From contig JACCWI010000027.1 of the NCBI GenBank assembly GCA_013697725.1, forward strand, positions 19,701-83,700: DNA of 64,000 nt, given 5' to 3'. Every line of letters starts with the position of its first letter. The stretch's first letter is position 1. The notes below the pieces were generated by a model. The model was given only the letters and a program-made list of their open reading frames with translations. It did not search any database and was not told where the DNA came from. This document shows positions 54,029 through 63,886 of this stretch, piece after piece. This DNA comes from Tatlockia sp. (GTDB lineage: Bacteria; Pseudomonadota; Gammaproteobacteria; Legionellales; Legionellaceae). Position numbers and translations under genes: made by a program.

Positions 54029-55750
54029 ATGCCTTTCGTTCCCCTTCAACAAAATACAAATCCTAGACCTAGTGAAATTGGTAGGATTAATCCGGGATAT
54101 CTTAATGTCACTTTAGAAAATAAATTTGTCCCTGTTGAAGGTGTCACTTACATTTGGGTGCTTAATGCAAAACAAGAACTCATTATTGGTATCGAAGAGC
54201 CTTGGAATCAACTTAAGGCCTTTGAGTTAAACTACGATAATGAAACAGAAAAAAAATCATTTGAACAGTTAGTAGACCTACTTCGAGATCCAACTGGTGA
54301 ACAAGTAGACACTTGGAAATTTGGTCATCCGTCATTAACCTCATCGTTTAACTCCAAAGGTGAACTTGAAGAGGGCGAAGCCTATCTCGGAGGTGAACTA
54401 CATTTTAATGAGGAGTTAGGCTGGGTCTTAACTAATGAATCTGGGCGTTACGGTGGTTGGAATGTTGTATCTGAACCTATTGTTCTAGAAACGGAAAGAA
54501 CTTTTCAGGAACAAGTGATAAAAACCTGTTATGTTGCTATTGAAAAATTAAACAAAGTCAATGTTTACCCTTGTTTGGAAATTTCCTTTCTAAAATCTCT
54601 CTATGATCAGCGTGTTTTAGCGAAGAAGGATCTTTTAAGGAAAATAAAAAACTTTCCTGATTATATTCATCTTGGTGCGGAGCAATTAAGCGATCTTGAG
54701 TTTGTAAAGATCTTAACTGATGTTCACCCCAATATGATTAACCAGGCAGAATTGGATTTTTTTATTAATTATAAAAATGAAGCCATGGGCATGCTTGAAA
54801 AATCCTCGGCGTTTATTTTTTTGCAATTATTAGAGCGTTTTAAAGCCGATCAGGCATTTTCAGGTTTTGCGCGAGAATACTTTCTTAAGCTTGGGGTTAG
54901 TAACTATGAAATAATTCAGCATGCAAGCTGTGATGCAAAGGATTTTAATAATTTAGTCAATTGCGTTGATTTTAAAAATATATCCCAGTATTTTGAATTG
55001 TTAGAGAGCGCTGTTATCCGTTCTATTCTTCAATTTTGCTTAAAAATGAATTTCAAGTTAACTCATTTAGACCTTGAGAACTTGGCGAAAAATAAGAGTT
55101 TGACTTGCAGTTATCACTCCATAATGCCTCTTTTCAATGAAGAGAACCAGCATGCATTCGCGGCTCTCATGATTCATAAAGGCCATCCTCTAACTTTTAA
55201 AATGTGGATATGCTCCCTCGATTTTGAGCAATTGGCAAAATTTCTATCTAAGAAGCCCTCTGCTTTTGCCTTTATTCTCTATAATCTCAATGAAAATAAT
55301 CTAACAAAATTTATGCATTATTTAGTTAAGTTAAATTTAGACAATAAATTTAAATTGAATTTACTTTTTGATCTGCATTATGACCCTTCGTTCAAACAAA
55401 AAATAGGACAAGGCCTTACATTAACTCCCATCAATGCTGCCCTTCTGTGGCTTAATGATAAAAAATTAACGTTCCTTCTGCGTGATTTTGGAAATACTAT
55501 TATTTATAATAGCACTTCAGCCTATAATTTCTTGTCTTTACTCAAGCAATCGGTATTAAAAGATGAACAAAGAGATTTAATAATTAAATTGATGTTAGGC
55601 AGAGTTGTTGAAATTACAGAAAATGATTACGACTATCTAAAGCTTTTAAAACTATTTCCCAGCTCTTTAAAATGCAGCTTTGAAGAAGCCATGCAACTCA
55701 AGCTCTTAGCTCAGGAGGAAGAAAATAGTCAACAAATTGCTCTCTATTAA
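54029..55750 (+). CDS. Hypothetical protein, effector-like
   Basis: 573 aa from the ATG at 54029 (GAGAGATTTG upstream). Residues 1-165 form a distinct domain rich in beta structure: VEGVTYIWVLNAKQELIIGI, TWKFGHPSLTSSFNSKG, EAYLGGELHFNEELGWVLTN and ESGRYGGWNVV. The GHPSLT and N-x-SGRYG blocks look like a conserved core I cannot name. The remaining 400 residues are helical, with no membrane span. The tail LLAQEEENSQQIALY is a typical E-block followed by hydrophobic residues, consistent with Dot/Icm export. Function unknown. Confidence 0.55.
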   Translation: MPFVPLQQNTNPRPSEIGRINPGYLNVTLENKFVPVEGVTYIWVLNAKQELIIGIEEPWNQLKAFELNYDNETEKKSFEQLVDLLRDPTGEQVDTWKFGHPSLTSSFNSKGELEEGEAYLGGELHFNEELGWVLTNESGRYGGWNVVSEPIVLETERTFQEQVIKTCYVAIEKLNKVNVYPCLEISFLKSLYDQRVLAKKDLLRKIKNFPDYIHLGAEQLSDLEFVKILTDVHPNMINQAELDFFINYKNEAMGMLEKSSAFIFLQLLERFKADQAFSGFAREYFLKLGVSNYEIIQHASCDAKDFNNLVNCVDFKNISQYFELLESAVIRSILQFCLKMNFKLTHLDLENLAKNKSLTCSYHSIMPLFNEENQHAFAALMIHKGHPLTFKMWICSLDFEQLAKFLSKKPSAFAFILYNLNENNLTKFMHYLVKLNLDNKFKLNLLFDLHYDPSFKQKIGQGLTLTPINAALLWLNDKKLTFLLRDFGNTIIYNSTSAYNFLSLLKQSVLKDEQRDLIIKLMLGRVVEITENDYDYLKLLKLFPSSLKCSFEEAMQLKLLAQEEENSQQIALY

Positions 55751-55762
55751 TCTACTCAGTAT

Positions 55763-56032
55763 TTAATCCACAAACTGATAATAAACCTCATCTTTTTTAA
55801 CCATCCCTAAGCCAAAGCGAGCCTGCTCTTCCAGGGCTTGATCACCGCTTTTTAATTCCGCGATATCTGCATTGATTGCAAGATTACGGGATTGCAGGGC
55901 TTTATTCTCAGTTTCCTGCTTCGCTAGTTTTTTTTCAAGATTAGTCCAGTGAAGCAATCCCCCATCGCCAAGCCATAATTTATATTGCAAGCCGGCAAGA
56001 GCTAGAAGCAAAATAAGAATGAGAGAGCGCAT
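55763..56032 (-). CDS. ftsB: Cell division protein FtsB
   Basis: 89 aa DivIC/FtsB-family protein: short cytoplasmic end, one membrane span (LILILLLALAGLQYKLWLG), then a leucine-zipper coiled coil (NLEKKLAKQETENKALQSRN) and a terminal domain with EEQARFGLGMVKKDEVYYQF. It bridges FtsL and FtsQ in the divisome. It lies 57 bases after eno, the conserved gammaproteobacterial eno-ftsB order. Confidence 0.95.
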   Translation of the reverse strand: MRSLILILLLALAGLQYKLWLGDGGLLHWTNLEKKLAKQETENKALQSRNLAINADIAELKSGDQALEEQARFGLGMVKKDEVYYQFVD

Positions 56033-56089
56033 AGAGAGTCCGGAAATGATTTATTTTTTTTCATTATATACCGCTTTCCGTGAATTTCA

Positions 56090-57367
<1,278 letters not shown>

Positions 57368-57636
57368 TTATCGATATCCTGCATTACTCCGATATGTTAG
57401 GCAGGTGATTTTAAAGGCGCTATTGTTTTGCTATAAAGACCTAATGTCAATACCAATTACTTAGGGGCATGATTTCCTAAGCATTGGTCTTAATTGCTTT
57501 GGCGATTTAGCTCTTGTTCAATGAACAAGTTGATTAATCTTTTATTTCTGCGAGCTATACATTCATGTCAACTACTGATCAATAGATAGACATTGTATAA
57601 TAAATTTTTTTATTTTCGTTATTGAGGATCTACACT

Positions 57637-58077
57637 GTGAGCTACTTTAATCCCTCGCACAAAATTTATAAGGGGGAGAGTCAGAGGCACATCCATGCTA
57701 AAACCCTTCGTTCGACTTTTTGGCAAAAGCTGGATGATACTTTTACAGTCATTGCAGGCTCTTTGCTTGAGGAGGAAGAAGAAAAACAGCATGTGGGCTT
57801 GAATGAAAATTCCTAACTGGATACAGTTCTCGATTCCTATGGCCTTGTGCTAGATGATTTGTACAAAATCACACCATCAAATTATAATGAAGAAAATCAA
57901 CAGGTTGTTTTGGCAGTTTATGCTAGAAGTGAGCAACTTGGTTCCCTATCTCTTAAAAAATCAGATTTAGCATATTACTCACTTCAGTTCTTCAATGTAG
58001 GTGGTTTATCCCACGAAATGGACAACGAGGAGCTTTCTCCTTCGAGTGATGAGAACTTTGGCTGCTCTACCAGATAG
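57637..58077 (+). pseudogene. Paralogue C of the three-member membrane protein family, interrupted by an in-frame stop
   Basis: It opens with GTG at 57637, with GAGGA eight bases upstream, and reads SYFNPSHKIYKG, then TLRSTFWQKLDDTFTVIAG, matching paralogue A (SFFNPFNGLIET, TTFWEKIWDTFKVFSG). A TAA at 57814-57816 stops it, but the same frame continues without another stop to 58077 and ends SLQFFNVGGLSHEMDNEE, matching the family tail (LxxLNIxGVxxxIE). The hydrophobic middle of A and B is missing. It is thus an internally deleted, nonsense-broken copy, unless the two halves are made separately. Confidence 0.75.
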
Positions 58078-58358
58078 GATAAAACTATGGTGGGCTAATC
58101 GGCAACCTATGCATTAAAATGTCTATAAATTTCCACTCAATTAGCTTTTAATAAAATAAAATTAGGGATAAAACTTACCTAATTTTTGCTTCACAGCGCA
58201 AGTTTGGGACTAGGGCTTTATAACTCATTGAATTGCTGAACTTATTATGAACTTGAAAAAGCTACGAGATTGACTAAGATTATAAAAAAAAGTGAGGAAT
58301 ATACAACTCGTAGCTAAAATGACAAATTAATAATGTTCGAGGAAGTGATTTGGCTAAC

Positions 58359-59157
58359 CTATGTCCAAAGGGAATACCTAAGCTTAACCAAACGAATTAG
58401 CATGGCAGTATCTTCCTCATTCTGCTCCATTTTTATTTTTTGACAAAGATCTAAAATATTTTTAGAGATTTCACTATTATCTTCATCGATATGCTCATCA
58501 TTCATTCGTTTTTTCTCACAATAGTGAGTCCATCCGTTAGCTTCATAAGGATCAGGGCGAATCGGTCGCTTCTCATTCCACCACGTATAAAGAAAAAGAG
58601 TCTCCTGGGCTGCCAGAGCTTGATGGGTTAGTTGGCCAAATTCAAGGTTTTCTTTATCTACCCAATCTTCATCCTTTTTAAGCTCCGCAGCCCATTTTAA
58701 ATAGGCAATTCCGGCTTCAGGGCAGCGCCATAAACCAATACGAAACAATCGGCGATACCAAGGGATTCTGTATTTTTTACGATGCTCTGTAGAACACATT
58801 GCCTCCATCCAAGCTTGTTCAATTTCTACAAAATTAACGAGCTCATCAAAGGCTGCATGCAGGAGGCGCGAATCAAAATCATGCCACTGCCCGCGCTTAA
58901 GACGTGAGGTTAAAGAATGGCTTTAATTACCCATCGATTATTTACATACGCTATCAAAGCACTTATGCGATTGAGAGGGCAAACAAGGTATTCTGTAGTG
59001 AATCAAGTCCTGTTTCCGCTAGCCAGAAACGCAATCGTTTGACCTTGGCTGATTTTTCCCAAGACCTCCATTCTTCGGATGTTCCAGATATCAATGTTGG
59101 AGCCCCTCGAATCCAATCAGCTAATTTAGTACAAGACCAATACGTTAGTAATTTCAT
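58359..59157 (-). pseudogene. Phage-type gene broken by two frameshifts
   Basis: Three frames join into one protein. 59157-58966 gives KLADWIRGAPTLISGTSEEW and WLAETGLDSLQN. After a frameshift near 58966 comes LIAYVNNRWVIKA. After another near 58920 comes LTSRLKRGQWHDFDSRLLHA, then AFDELVNFVEIEQAW and a final 149-residue open stretch with RPIRPDPYEANGWTHYC. The joined layout looks like a protein of unknown function that I recall from tailed phages; this is from memory and needs a search. The intact 149-residue frame alone lacks its N-terminus. Confidence 0.6.
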
Positions 59158-59198
59158 AATAGTAATACTTCAGATCAGTTATTCTTATTTTAATTTCT

Positions 59199-59478
59199 TT
59201 AATGATTAGTATATTGTTCCAGCAACGCCCGAATCATGGTCTGTTAGTGGGTAAGTTTTCTTCAGCAACCTTTTTTAAGAAATCAACGCTTTCTTTGGTT
59301 AAAGCCAAGGTCACTTTCACCGTTTCCTCTTTCAAAACCAGGTGTTCAGGTGGCGATAGAAAATCAGCTACAAATTTAACTTCACCTATAGGTTCATCAG
59401 TGGGTTGTATTCCAGCATTCTTTTATACATGCTTTCGTGATATTGCTTTAATTTAAAACGGTATATGACTGCAAACAT
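59199..59478 (-). pseudogene. RHH/CopG-type antitoxin relic with frameshifts
   Basis: On the minus strand one frame gives EVKFVADFLSPPEHLVLKEE, then TVKVTLALTKESVDFLKKVA, the core of CopG/BrnA-like antitoxins. The expected ending (TMIRALLEQYTNH then stop at 59199) is present but shifted, with a frameshift near 59245. The start (LKQYHESMYKRMLEYNP) is in another frame, with a second shift near 59400. The most upstream methionine, at 59478, begins MFAVIYRFKLK. No adjacent toxin gene is left. Confidence 0.6.
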
Positions 59479-59560
59479 TTTGTTATAAACTTCCGTATTG
59501 AACCTTTAAAAAAATTTTAGGTTCATGAATTATTTAGCTGTAATTTTCTCTTATAAAATC

Positions 59561-60016
59561 TTATACGATATGAAGAGTAGATAACTGATTCGGTTTAACG
59601 TCGAAAAAACGTTTTGTTGCTATATATAATTCGTAAAATTTGGATTGAGATTTTTTAGATTTTGATAGCATTTTTTCAATAATATATAAACGTAACTCAT
59701 GCTCGGTATTTGCATTCATATTAGTCGGCGAATCGGCCTTTTTTTCCCACTTACTTACTGCCATATGGGACTCATGGACAACTTTGTCTCCAAATTCTCG
59801 TAGAGGCATTGAATAATAGGAGCGAATAAATTTGACTTGATTGCCGGTTAGCCTTGTATCTTGGAGGGCTAATTTCTCAATAACGTCATTAGCAATCTTT
59901 TGAACATCAATTTTAGGATGCCAATCATCCTCAATAAAATACATTTCCACTCGACTTAATTCCACAGGAAATCCTAGTCCTTCATATACAAAATTTTTTA
60001 CAATTTTAGTTTTCAT
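59561..60016 (-). CDS. XRE/MqsA-like antitoxin with helix-turn-helix
   Basis: 151 aa with AGGAGA before the ATG. The N-terminal 50 residues (GLGFPVELSRVEMYFIEDDW) face the toxin in comparable systems. The centre is a helix-turn-helix: LTGNQVKFIRSYYSMPLREF, then GDKVVHESHMAVSKWEKKAD. It lies nine bases after a DUF4258-type toxin gene and should repress the operon through a palindrome at the promoter (60409-60425). Confidence 0.78.
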   Translation of the reverse strand: MKTKIVKNFVYEGLGFPVELSRVEMYFIEDDWHPKIDVQKIANDVIEKLALQDTRLTGNQVKFIRSYYSMPLREFGDKVVHESHMAVSKWEKKADSPTNMNANTEHELRLYIIEKMLSKSKKSQSKFYELYIATKRFFDVKPNQLSTLHIV

Positions 60017-60025
60017 TATATTCTC

Positions 60026-60368
60026 CTAATAAATCCTAATTACCGTAATTATTGGCATTAAATCCTCGGTAAAGGTGACTATAATTCTTATCTCATTTCC
60101 ATCAATATCACATCCTTCGATACAATATTTCCAATCCTGAGCTAAATCAACCATAGAAGGATTTTCAAAGCTATCCTTTTGCTTATTGCGTTTTCGACCA
60201 TACCCTTTTTTGCCAAGTAAAATATAGAGCACATCGAGCTCAGTTATTTGACGCTCTTGGAGTCTAAGTCGAGAATGGAGCCAAAAAAACATATTTAGTT
60301 TGCCTGATTTTCTCTTCTATCAACGCAAAAAGCTCTCTATCTGGTCTTTTTATTGGTTTTAAAGGCAC
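60026..60368 (-). pseudogene. DUF4258-type toxin gene with frameshift in a T7 run
   Basis: The open frame from 60292 (MFFWLHSRLRLQERQITELD ... WKYCIEGCDIDG ... TVIRIY) starts too late for a DUF4258/BrnT-like RNase-fold toxin. In another frame, a GTG at 60368 gives PLKPIKRPDRELFALIEEKI then RQTKYVF, an ideal N-terminus that runs into the rest if one T is removed from the seven-T run (A7 on the plus strand at 60283-60289). The GTG lies about 22 bases after the predicted transcript start. The gene is either mutated, slippage-regulated, or affected by a sequencing error. Confidence 0.7.
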
Positions 60369-60397
60369 TTTAATTTCTTTTTATTCTGATAAGGAAG

Positions 60398-60426
60398 ATT
60401 ATAGAGCATGTAAACTCAGTTTACAA
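60398..60426 (-). promoter_or_regulatory. Toxin-antitoxin promoter with TGTAAAC operator
   Basis: On the minus strand: -35 TTGTAA (60426-60421), 17 bases, perfect -10 TATAAT (60403-60398). The palindrome TGTAAAC-TGA-GTTTACA (60425-60409) covers the -35 and spacer, a repressor site suited to the helix-turn-helix antitoxin downstream. Confidence 0.7.
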
Positions 60427-60788
60427 ATCTCTTCTACTTGATGGATTTTGACCACTAAATTGGAATCTCAAAAAATGAAGCTGCCTGTTGTAAAACCTGA
60501 AAATTATTTACATATGCTTTGTAATTTGATCTAATCAAATAAAAGCGCTTTGCATTAAAATTAAATTATTACTTGATTGAACTATTTTAGAATAAATCAG
60601 GATCTTTAGCGAAATTATGATACTACTTGTAAAATAAAATTCTTCCCCCTTATTTTATCCAATTCAAAACGTTTTTTTTAAAATGTTTAGTTAATTAGCC
60701 AAATCTTCACTGTTTTTCTATCTAGACAGTAGAATTGTCGATCGTCCATCGTTATACTCATCGATTCTCTCCTAAGATCGCCAGGATT
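60427..60788. other. Intergenic region, no gene seen
   Basis: AT-rich gap between the toxin-antitoxin promoter and the phosphate transport genes. It must hold the promoter of the DUF47-pit pair, but I see no clear -35/-10 pair, repeat or RNA gene. Confidence 0.5.
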
Positions 60789-61460
60789 ATGGGTAGCATA
60801 TTCAATATGTTCGGGCCATCGCCTATTCGGCCTATTGAACAACACATGCTTAAAGTGCATCAATGTGCTAAACAATTGCACCCTTTTTTTGAGGCAGTAC
60901 TTGCGCAGGATTGGCAGACAGCCGATGAACTGAAAGATAAAATTTCAATTCTTGAGAAAGAGGCCGATCTTATTAAACGTGATCTTCGGTTGCATTTACC
61001 TACTGGTTTATTTCTTCCCGTATCCCGTACCAATTTACTTGAATTATTGAGTATCCAGGATCGTATCGCCAATCGGGCTGAGGATATTGCCGCACTGATT
61101 GTCAGCAGACGAATGATTATTCCTGCAGCGCTTGCGCCTGTGTTTATGCCTTTTCTTGATTGTTCTTTAGGTGCATCAAAACAGGCTTGCAAAGCAATTA
61201 ATGAGCTCGATGAATTGCTTGAAAGTGGGTTTCGTGGAAGTGAAGTAAAAGTGGTTGAAGAAATGATCATGACTTTGGATGAAATCGAGCATGATAGTGA
61301 TGAAAAATTAGCGGATATCAGACATCGAATTTTTGAGCTGGAAAAGGAATTACCTGCAATCGATCTAGTCTTCCTCTATAAATTGGTTCAATGGATTGGT
61401 GACTTAGCTGACCACGCCCAATCGGTAGGTGGTCGGCTGCTAATTCTTATTGCACGGTAG
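60789..61460 (+). CDS. DUF47 (PhoU-like) phosphate transport regulator
   Basis: 223 aa from the ATG at 60789, with CCAGGATT upstream; the frame to 60735 is an unlikely extension. It is a TIGR00153/DUF47 protein, a PhoU-like helical bundle: FGPSPIRPIEQHMLKVHQCA, LEKEADLIKRDLRLHLPTGL, ISRTNLLELLSIQDRIANRA (here VSRTNLLELL), and a terminal YKLVQWIGDLADHAQSVGGR. Such proteins sit before pit genes and regulate low-affinity phosphate uptake. Nine bases before pitA. Confidence 0.9.
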   Translation: MGSIFNMFGPSPIRPIEQHMLKVHQCAKQLHPFFEAVLAQDWQTADELKDKISILEKEADLIKRDLRLHLPTGLFLPVSRTNLLELLSIQDRIANRAEDIAALIVSRRMIIPAALAPVFMPFLDCSLGASKQACKAINELDELLESGFRGSEVKVVEEMIMTLDEIEHDSDEKLADIRHRIFELEKELPAIDLVFLYKLVQWIGDLADHAQSVGGRLLILIAR

Positions 61461-61469
61461 CCTAAACCT

Positions 61470-62723
61470 ATGGATTATTCTCTTATCTTACTTTCTATTG
61501 CTATTGCCTTTTGTTTTTTTATGACCTGGGGCGTAGGCGCCAATGATCTTGCCAATGTAATGAGCACGACGATGGGTTCCAAGGCAATTACCGTAAGGCA
61601 AGCGATGCTGATTGCCATTGTTTTTGAATTTGCAGGTGCTTTCATTGGGGGCAGCGGCGTTACAGAAACTATGCGTGATGGCATTATCAATAGCTCAGAA
61701 CTTTCAAGCCAACCCTTGATAATGATTGAGGGGATGCTAGCCGTATTATTAGCCTGTACAGTCTGGATGAATCTTGCAAGTTATCTAGGCGTTCCTGTTT
61801 CAATTACTAATGCCCTCGTCGGCTCGATGGTGGGCTTTGGTTCAGTCGTTTTAGGGACCGATGCAATTCACTGGGATCAGGTGACTCATATTGCCATTGG
61901 TTGGATTACCTCACCGCTCATTGCTGGTATAACTGGTTATGCGCTTTTCGTTAGTATTCAACAAACTATCTTTATAAAAAGCGATCCTTTGGAGAAAGCC
62001 AAACTTTATATTCCTATTTACCTCCTCTTAATCGGTTCCGTACTTTCTTTTATAACGGTGTTTAAGGGTTTAAAACATTTTGATATTCATCTCAATTACA
62101 AGCAGAATTTAATAGTAACCGTGGGAACCAGCATCTTTATTACGGTTATCGGCATGATTTTTATCAAACGTATTCCTGAGGTGCCAGGTATTAGACGGCG
62201 TGAGCGTTTTATTCAAGTTGAGAAGTACTTTGCAGTATTAATGGCTTTGACAGCCTGTGCCATGGTTTTTGCCCATGGTTCCAATGATGTTGCCTTAGCG
62301 GTTGGGCCTTTATCCATTATTCATAGCCTGGTGATGCATGCTAATCAGCCTCTTGGAGCTGCTAATTATCCTTCCTGGATTATTTTGCTCGGCTGTGTGG
62401 GTGTATTAACTGGCTTTTTGATGTATGGTAGAAAAGTAATTGAAACTGTAGGTTCATCAATAACCGCATTAACACCGAGTCGCGCCTTTGCTGCAACTCT
62501 CGCAGCGGCCACAACAGTGGTTGTAGCAACAAGTACAGGGATACCTGTTTCAGCCACTCAAACACTGGTCGGTGCAGTGCTTGGCGTGGGATTAGCTCGC
62601 GGTATTGGCGCATTAAATTTGATAGTTATACGTAATATTTTTATGTCTTGGGTTCTCACCCTACCCGCGGCTTCGTTGCTGACTATTTTTGCTTACAAAT
62701 TACTGCATAGTTATATTGGGTAA
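61470..62723 (+). CDS. pitA: Inorganic phosphate transporter, PiT family
   Basis: 417 aa with about ten membrane spans. The two inverted PiT signature repeats are visible: GVGANDLANVMSTTMGSKAI near residue 23 and FAHGSNDVALAVGPLS near residue 270. LLACTVWMNLASYLGVPVSI then TNALVGSMVGFG, and STGIPVSATQTLVGAVLGVG, are the paired second motifs. It imports phosphate (probably as a metal-phosphate complex) by proton symport. It is co-transcribed with the DUF47 gene. A MITE begins 18 bases after its stop. Confidence 0.95.
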   Translation: MDYSLILLSIAIAFCFFMTWGVGANDLANVMSTTMGSKAITVRQAMLIAIVFEFAGAFIGGSGVTETMRDGIINSSELSSQPLIMIEGMLAVLLACTVWMNLASYLGVPVSITNALVGSMVGFGSVVLGTDAIHWDQVTHIAIGWITSPLIAGITGYALFVSIQQTIFIKSDPLEKAKLYIPIYLLLIGSVLSFITVFKGLKHFDIHLNYKQNLIVTVGTSIFITVIGMIFIKRIPEVPGIRRRERFIQVEKYFAVLMALTACAMVFAHGSNDVALAVGPLSIIHSLVMHANQPLGAANYPSWIILLGCVGVLTGFLMYGRKVIETVGSSITALTPSRAFAATLAAATTVVVATSTGIPVSATQTLVGAVLGVGLARGIGALNLIVIRNIFMSWVLTLPAASLLTIFAYKLLHSYIG

Positions 62724-62740
62724 ATAAATTTTTTAAGGTA

Positions 62741-62922
62741 CTGGGGCTTGGGGAGCAATAGAACAGCCAACCCACTTAAGCGTTAAGTTAGATGTAAATT
62801 AACTCAATTAAGTTAACAAGCTACCTTGTTAAGGCGGAATTTTTTAAAGAATATAATTATTTGTTTTTATTATCTTCTATTTTTTAAGGGGGTTGGCTGT
62901 TCCATTGCTCCCCAAGCCCCAG
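62741..62922. mobile_element. MITE with 33-bp terminal inverted repeats
   Basis: The left end 62741-62773 (CTGGGGCTTGGGGAGCAATA then GAACAGCCAACCC) and right end 62890-62922 are inverse copies with one mismatch in 33. The 182-bp element has an AT-rich core and no gene. No clear target duplication is seen. Folded, it would make a long hairpin after pitA and could act as a terminator. Another copy begins at 63908. Confidence 0.8.
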
Positions 62923-63033
62923 GTTTAAAATAAAATAGCCTTTGGTAGCTAAAGACAGCTTTATGAGCCACTCAAAGAGTTTTTCGGCGAATGAGTTTTT
63001 TTTGCTAAAAGGGCTGAGTAAGATTTTTATATG

Positions 63034-63061
63034 TTGACTTTATTTTATACAATGATACAAT
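63034..63061 (+). promoter_or_regulatory. Sigma-70-type promoter of the 259-aa gene
   Basis: TTGACT (63034-63039), 16 bases, TACAAT (63056-63061), with the ATG at 63092. Confidence 0.55.
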
Positions 63062-63091
63062 ACTTTACTTCATTAGTTTAGAAAAATTTGT

Positions 63092-63871
63092 ATGCCAAGA
63101 TATTTCGCAGTAGGCGGTGGTTTATTTTGCACTAGGCCAATTTGGTCTTTTGGAAAAATTGCAACTAATTACGATAAAATAGAAGATGAAGTTTTAGAGC
63201 ATGCCCTATATAGAGAATTCGGGGAGCGTTGTGGAGGTTCCGTCCCTGAATATACTCCGGAGATTCGTTTATTTACAATTGAACAGGACGCTATAGACTT
63301 TGCTAAACAAAAAGAAGACAAAACAGATACATTGAGAGAACAATATGGTAATCGCTGCCCATATTATTCTATTCAAACGAATAGGAATTGGGGAGTTTCA
63401 GTTTCTAAGTCGCAGTTTTTAGAACTCTCCAAAGATATAATTTCTAAAAAAGCATATGTAATAGGCTTTACCGATTATAATAATGATAAATACCCCCAAG
63501 ATCTGGTAGAAGAAGCAACTCGTCCTTTATATGATGCTGCCTGGTGGTTAGTGTTGTTTTTTTCTTTTTTTACCATAATTATTCCTATTCTTTATACTCT
63601 TTATCGCCAATCTATGAAAGAAGATGCCCAGCGAATGCTGGAAGGGGATTCGGGCGACTCTAGACCCAGAAATTCATGCTACTTTTCTTATCGTTTAGCA
63701 ATAGCGGAATTGAATAAAACTCAATCACAAAATATTAGCCTTCAATCTGATATAAATTACCCAAGTATTTTGCCAATTTCAAAAGCTGATAGAACCCAAC
63801 CTATTCAAGAAATCTTTAATAATGAAGAAACCTTGCCTGAGAAAAGCAACCTCTCATCATTTGGGTTATAA
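63092..63871 (+). CDS. Hypothetical single-span membrane protein
   Basis: 259 aa of unknown family. Residues 1-145 are soluble with mixed charge (YFAVGGGLFCTRPIWSFGKI, EYTPEIRLFTIEQDAIDFAK, YYSIQTNRNWGVSVSKSQF). One strong membrane segment follows (AAWWLVLFFSFFTIIIPILY, about 155-175). The tail of about 80 residues is Ser/Asn-rich and probably disordered. It has its own promoter and sits between two MITE copies, so it may be accessory. An exported effector is possible but not supported by a specific motif. Confidence 0.55.
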   Translation: MPRYFAVGGGLFCTRPIWSFGKIATNYDKIEDEVLEHALYREFGERCGGSVPEYTPEIRLFTIEQDAIDFAKQKEDKTDTLREQYGNRCPYYSIQTNRNWGVSVSKSQFLELSKDIISKKAYVIGFTDYNNDKYPQDLVEEATRPLYDAAWWLVLFFSFFTIIIPILYTLYRQSMKEDAQRMLEGDSGDSRPRNSCYFSYRLAIAELNKTQSQNISLQSDINYPSILPISKADRTQPIQEIFNNEETLPEKSNLSSFGL

Positions 63872-63886
63872 TTATTATTAAACGCC

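Noticed and set aside
57540..57636. A degenerate TAGACA-type promoter before paralogue C
   Set aside because: ATAGACA is present but the CCGTA-N5-TACGG arms are not, and no TATAGT-like hexamer follows at 17 bases.
59460..59478. MFAVIYRFKLK as the start of an antibiotic-biosynthesis-monooxygenase-like gene
   Set aside because: Only about eleven residues fit before the frame turns into antitoxin-like sequence; too short to support a call.
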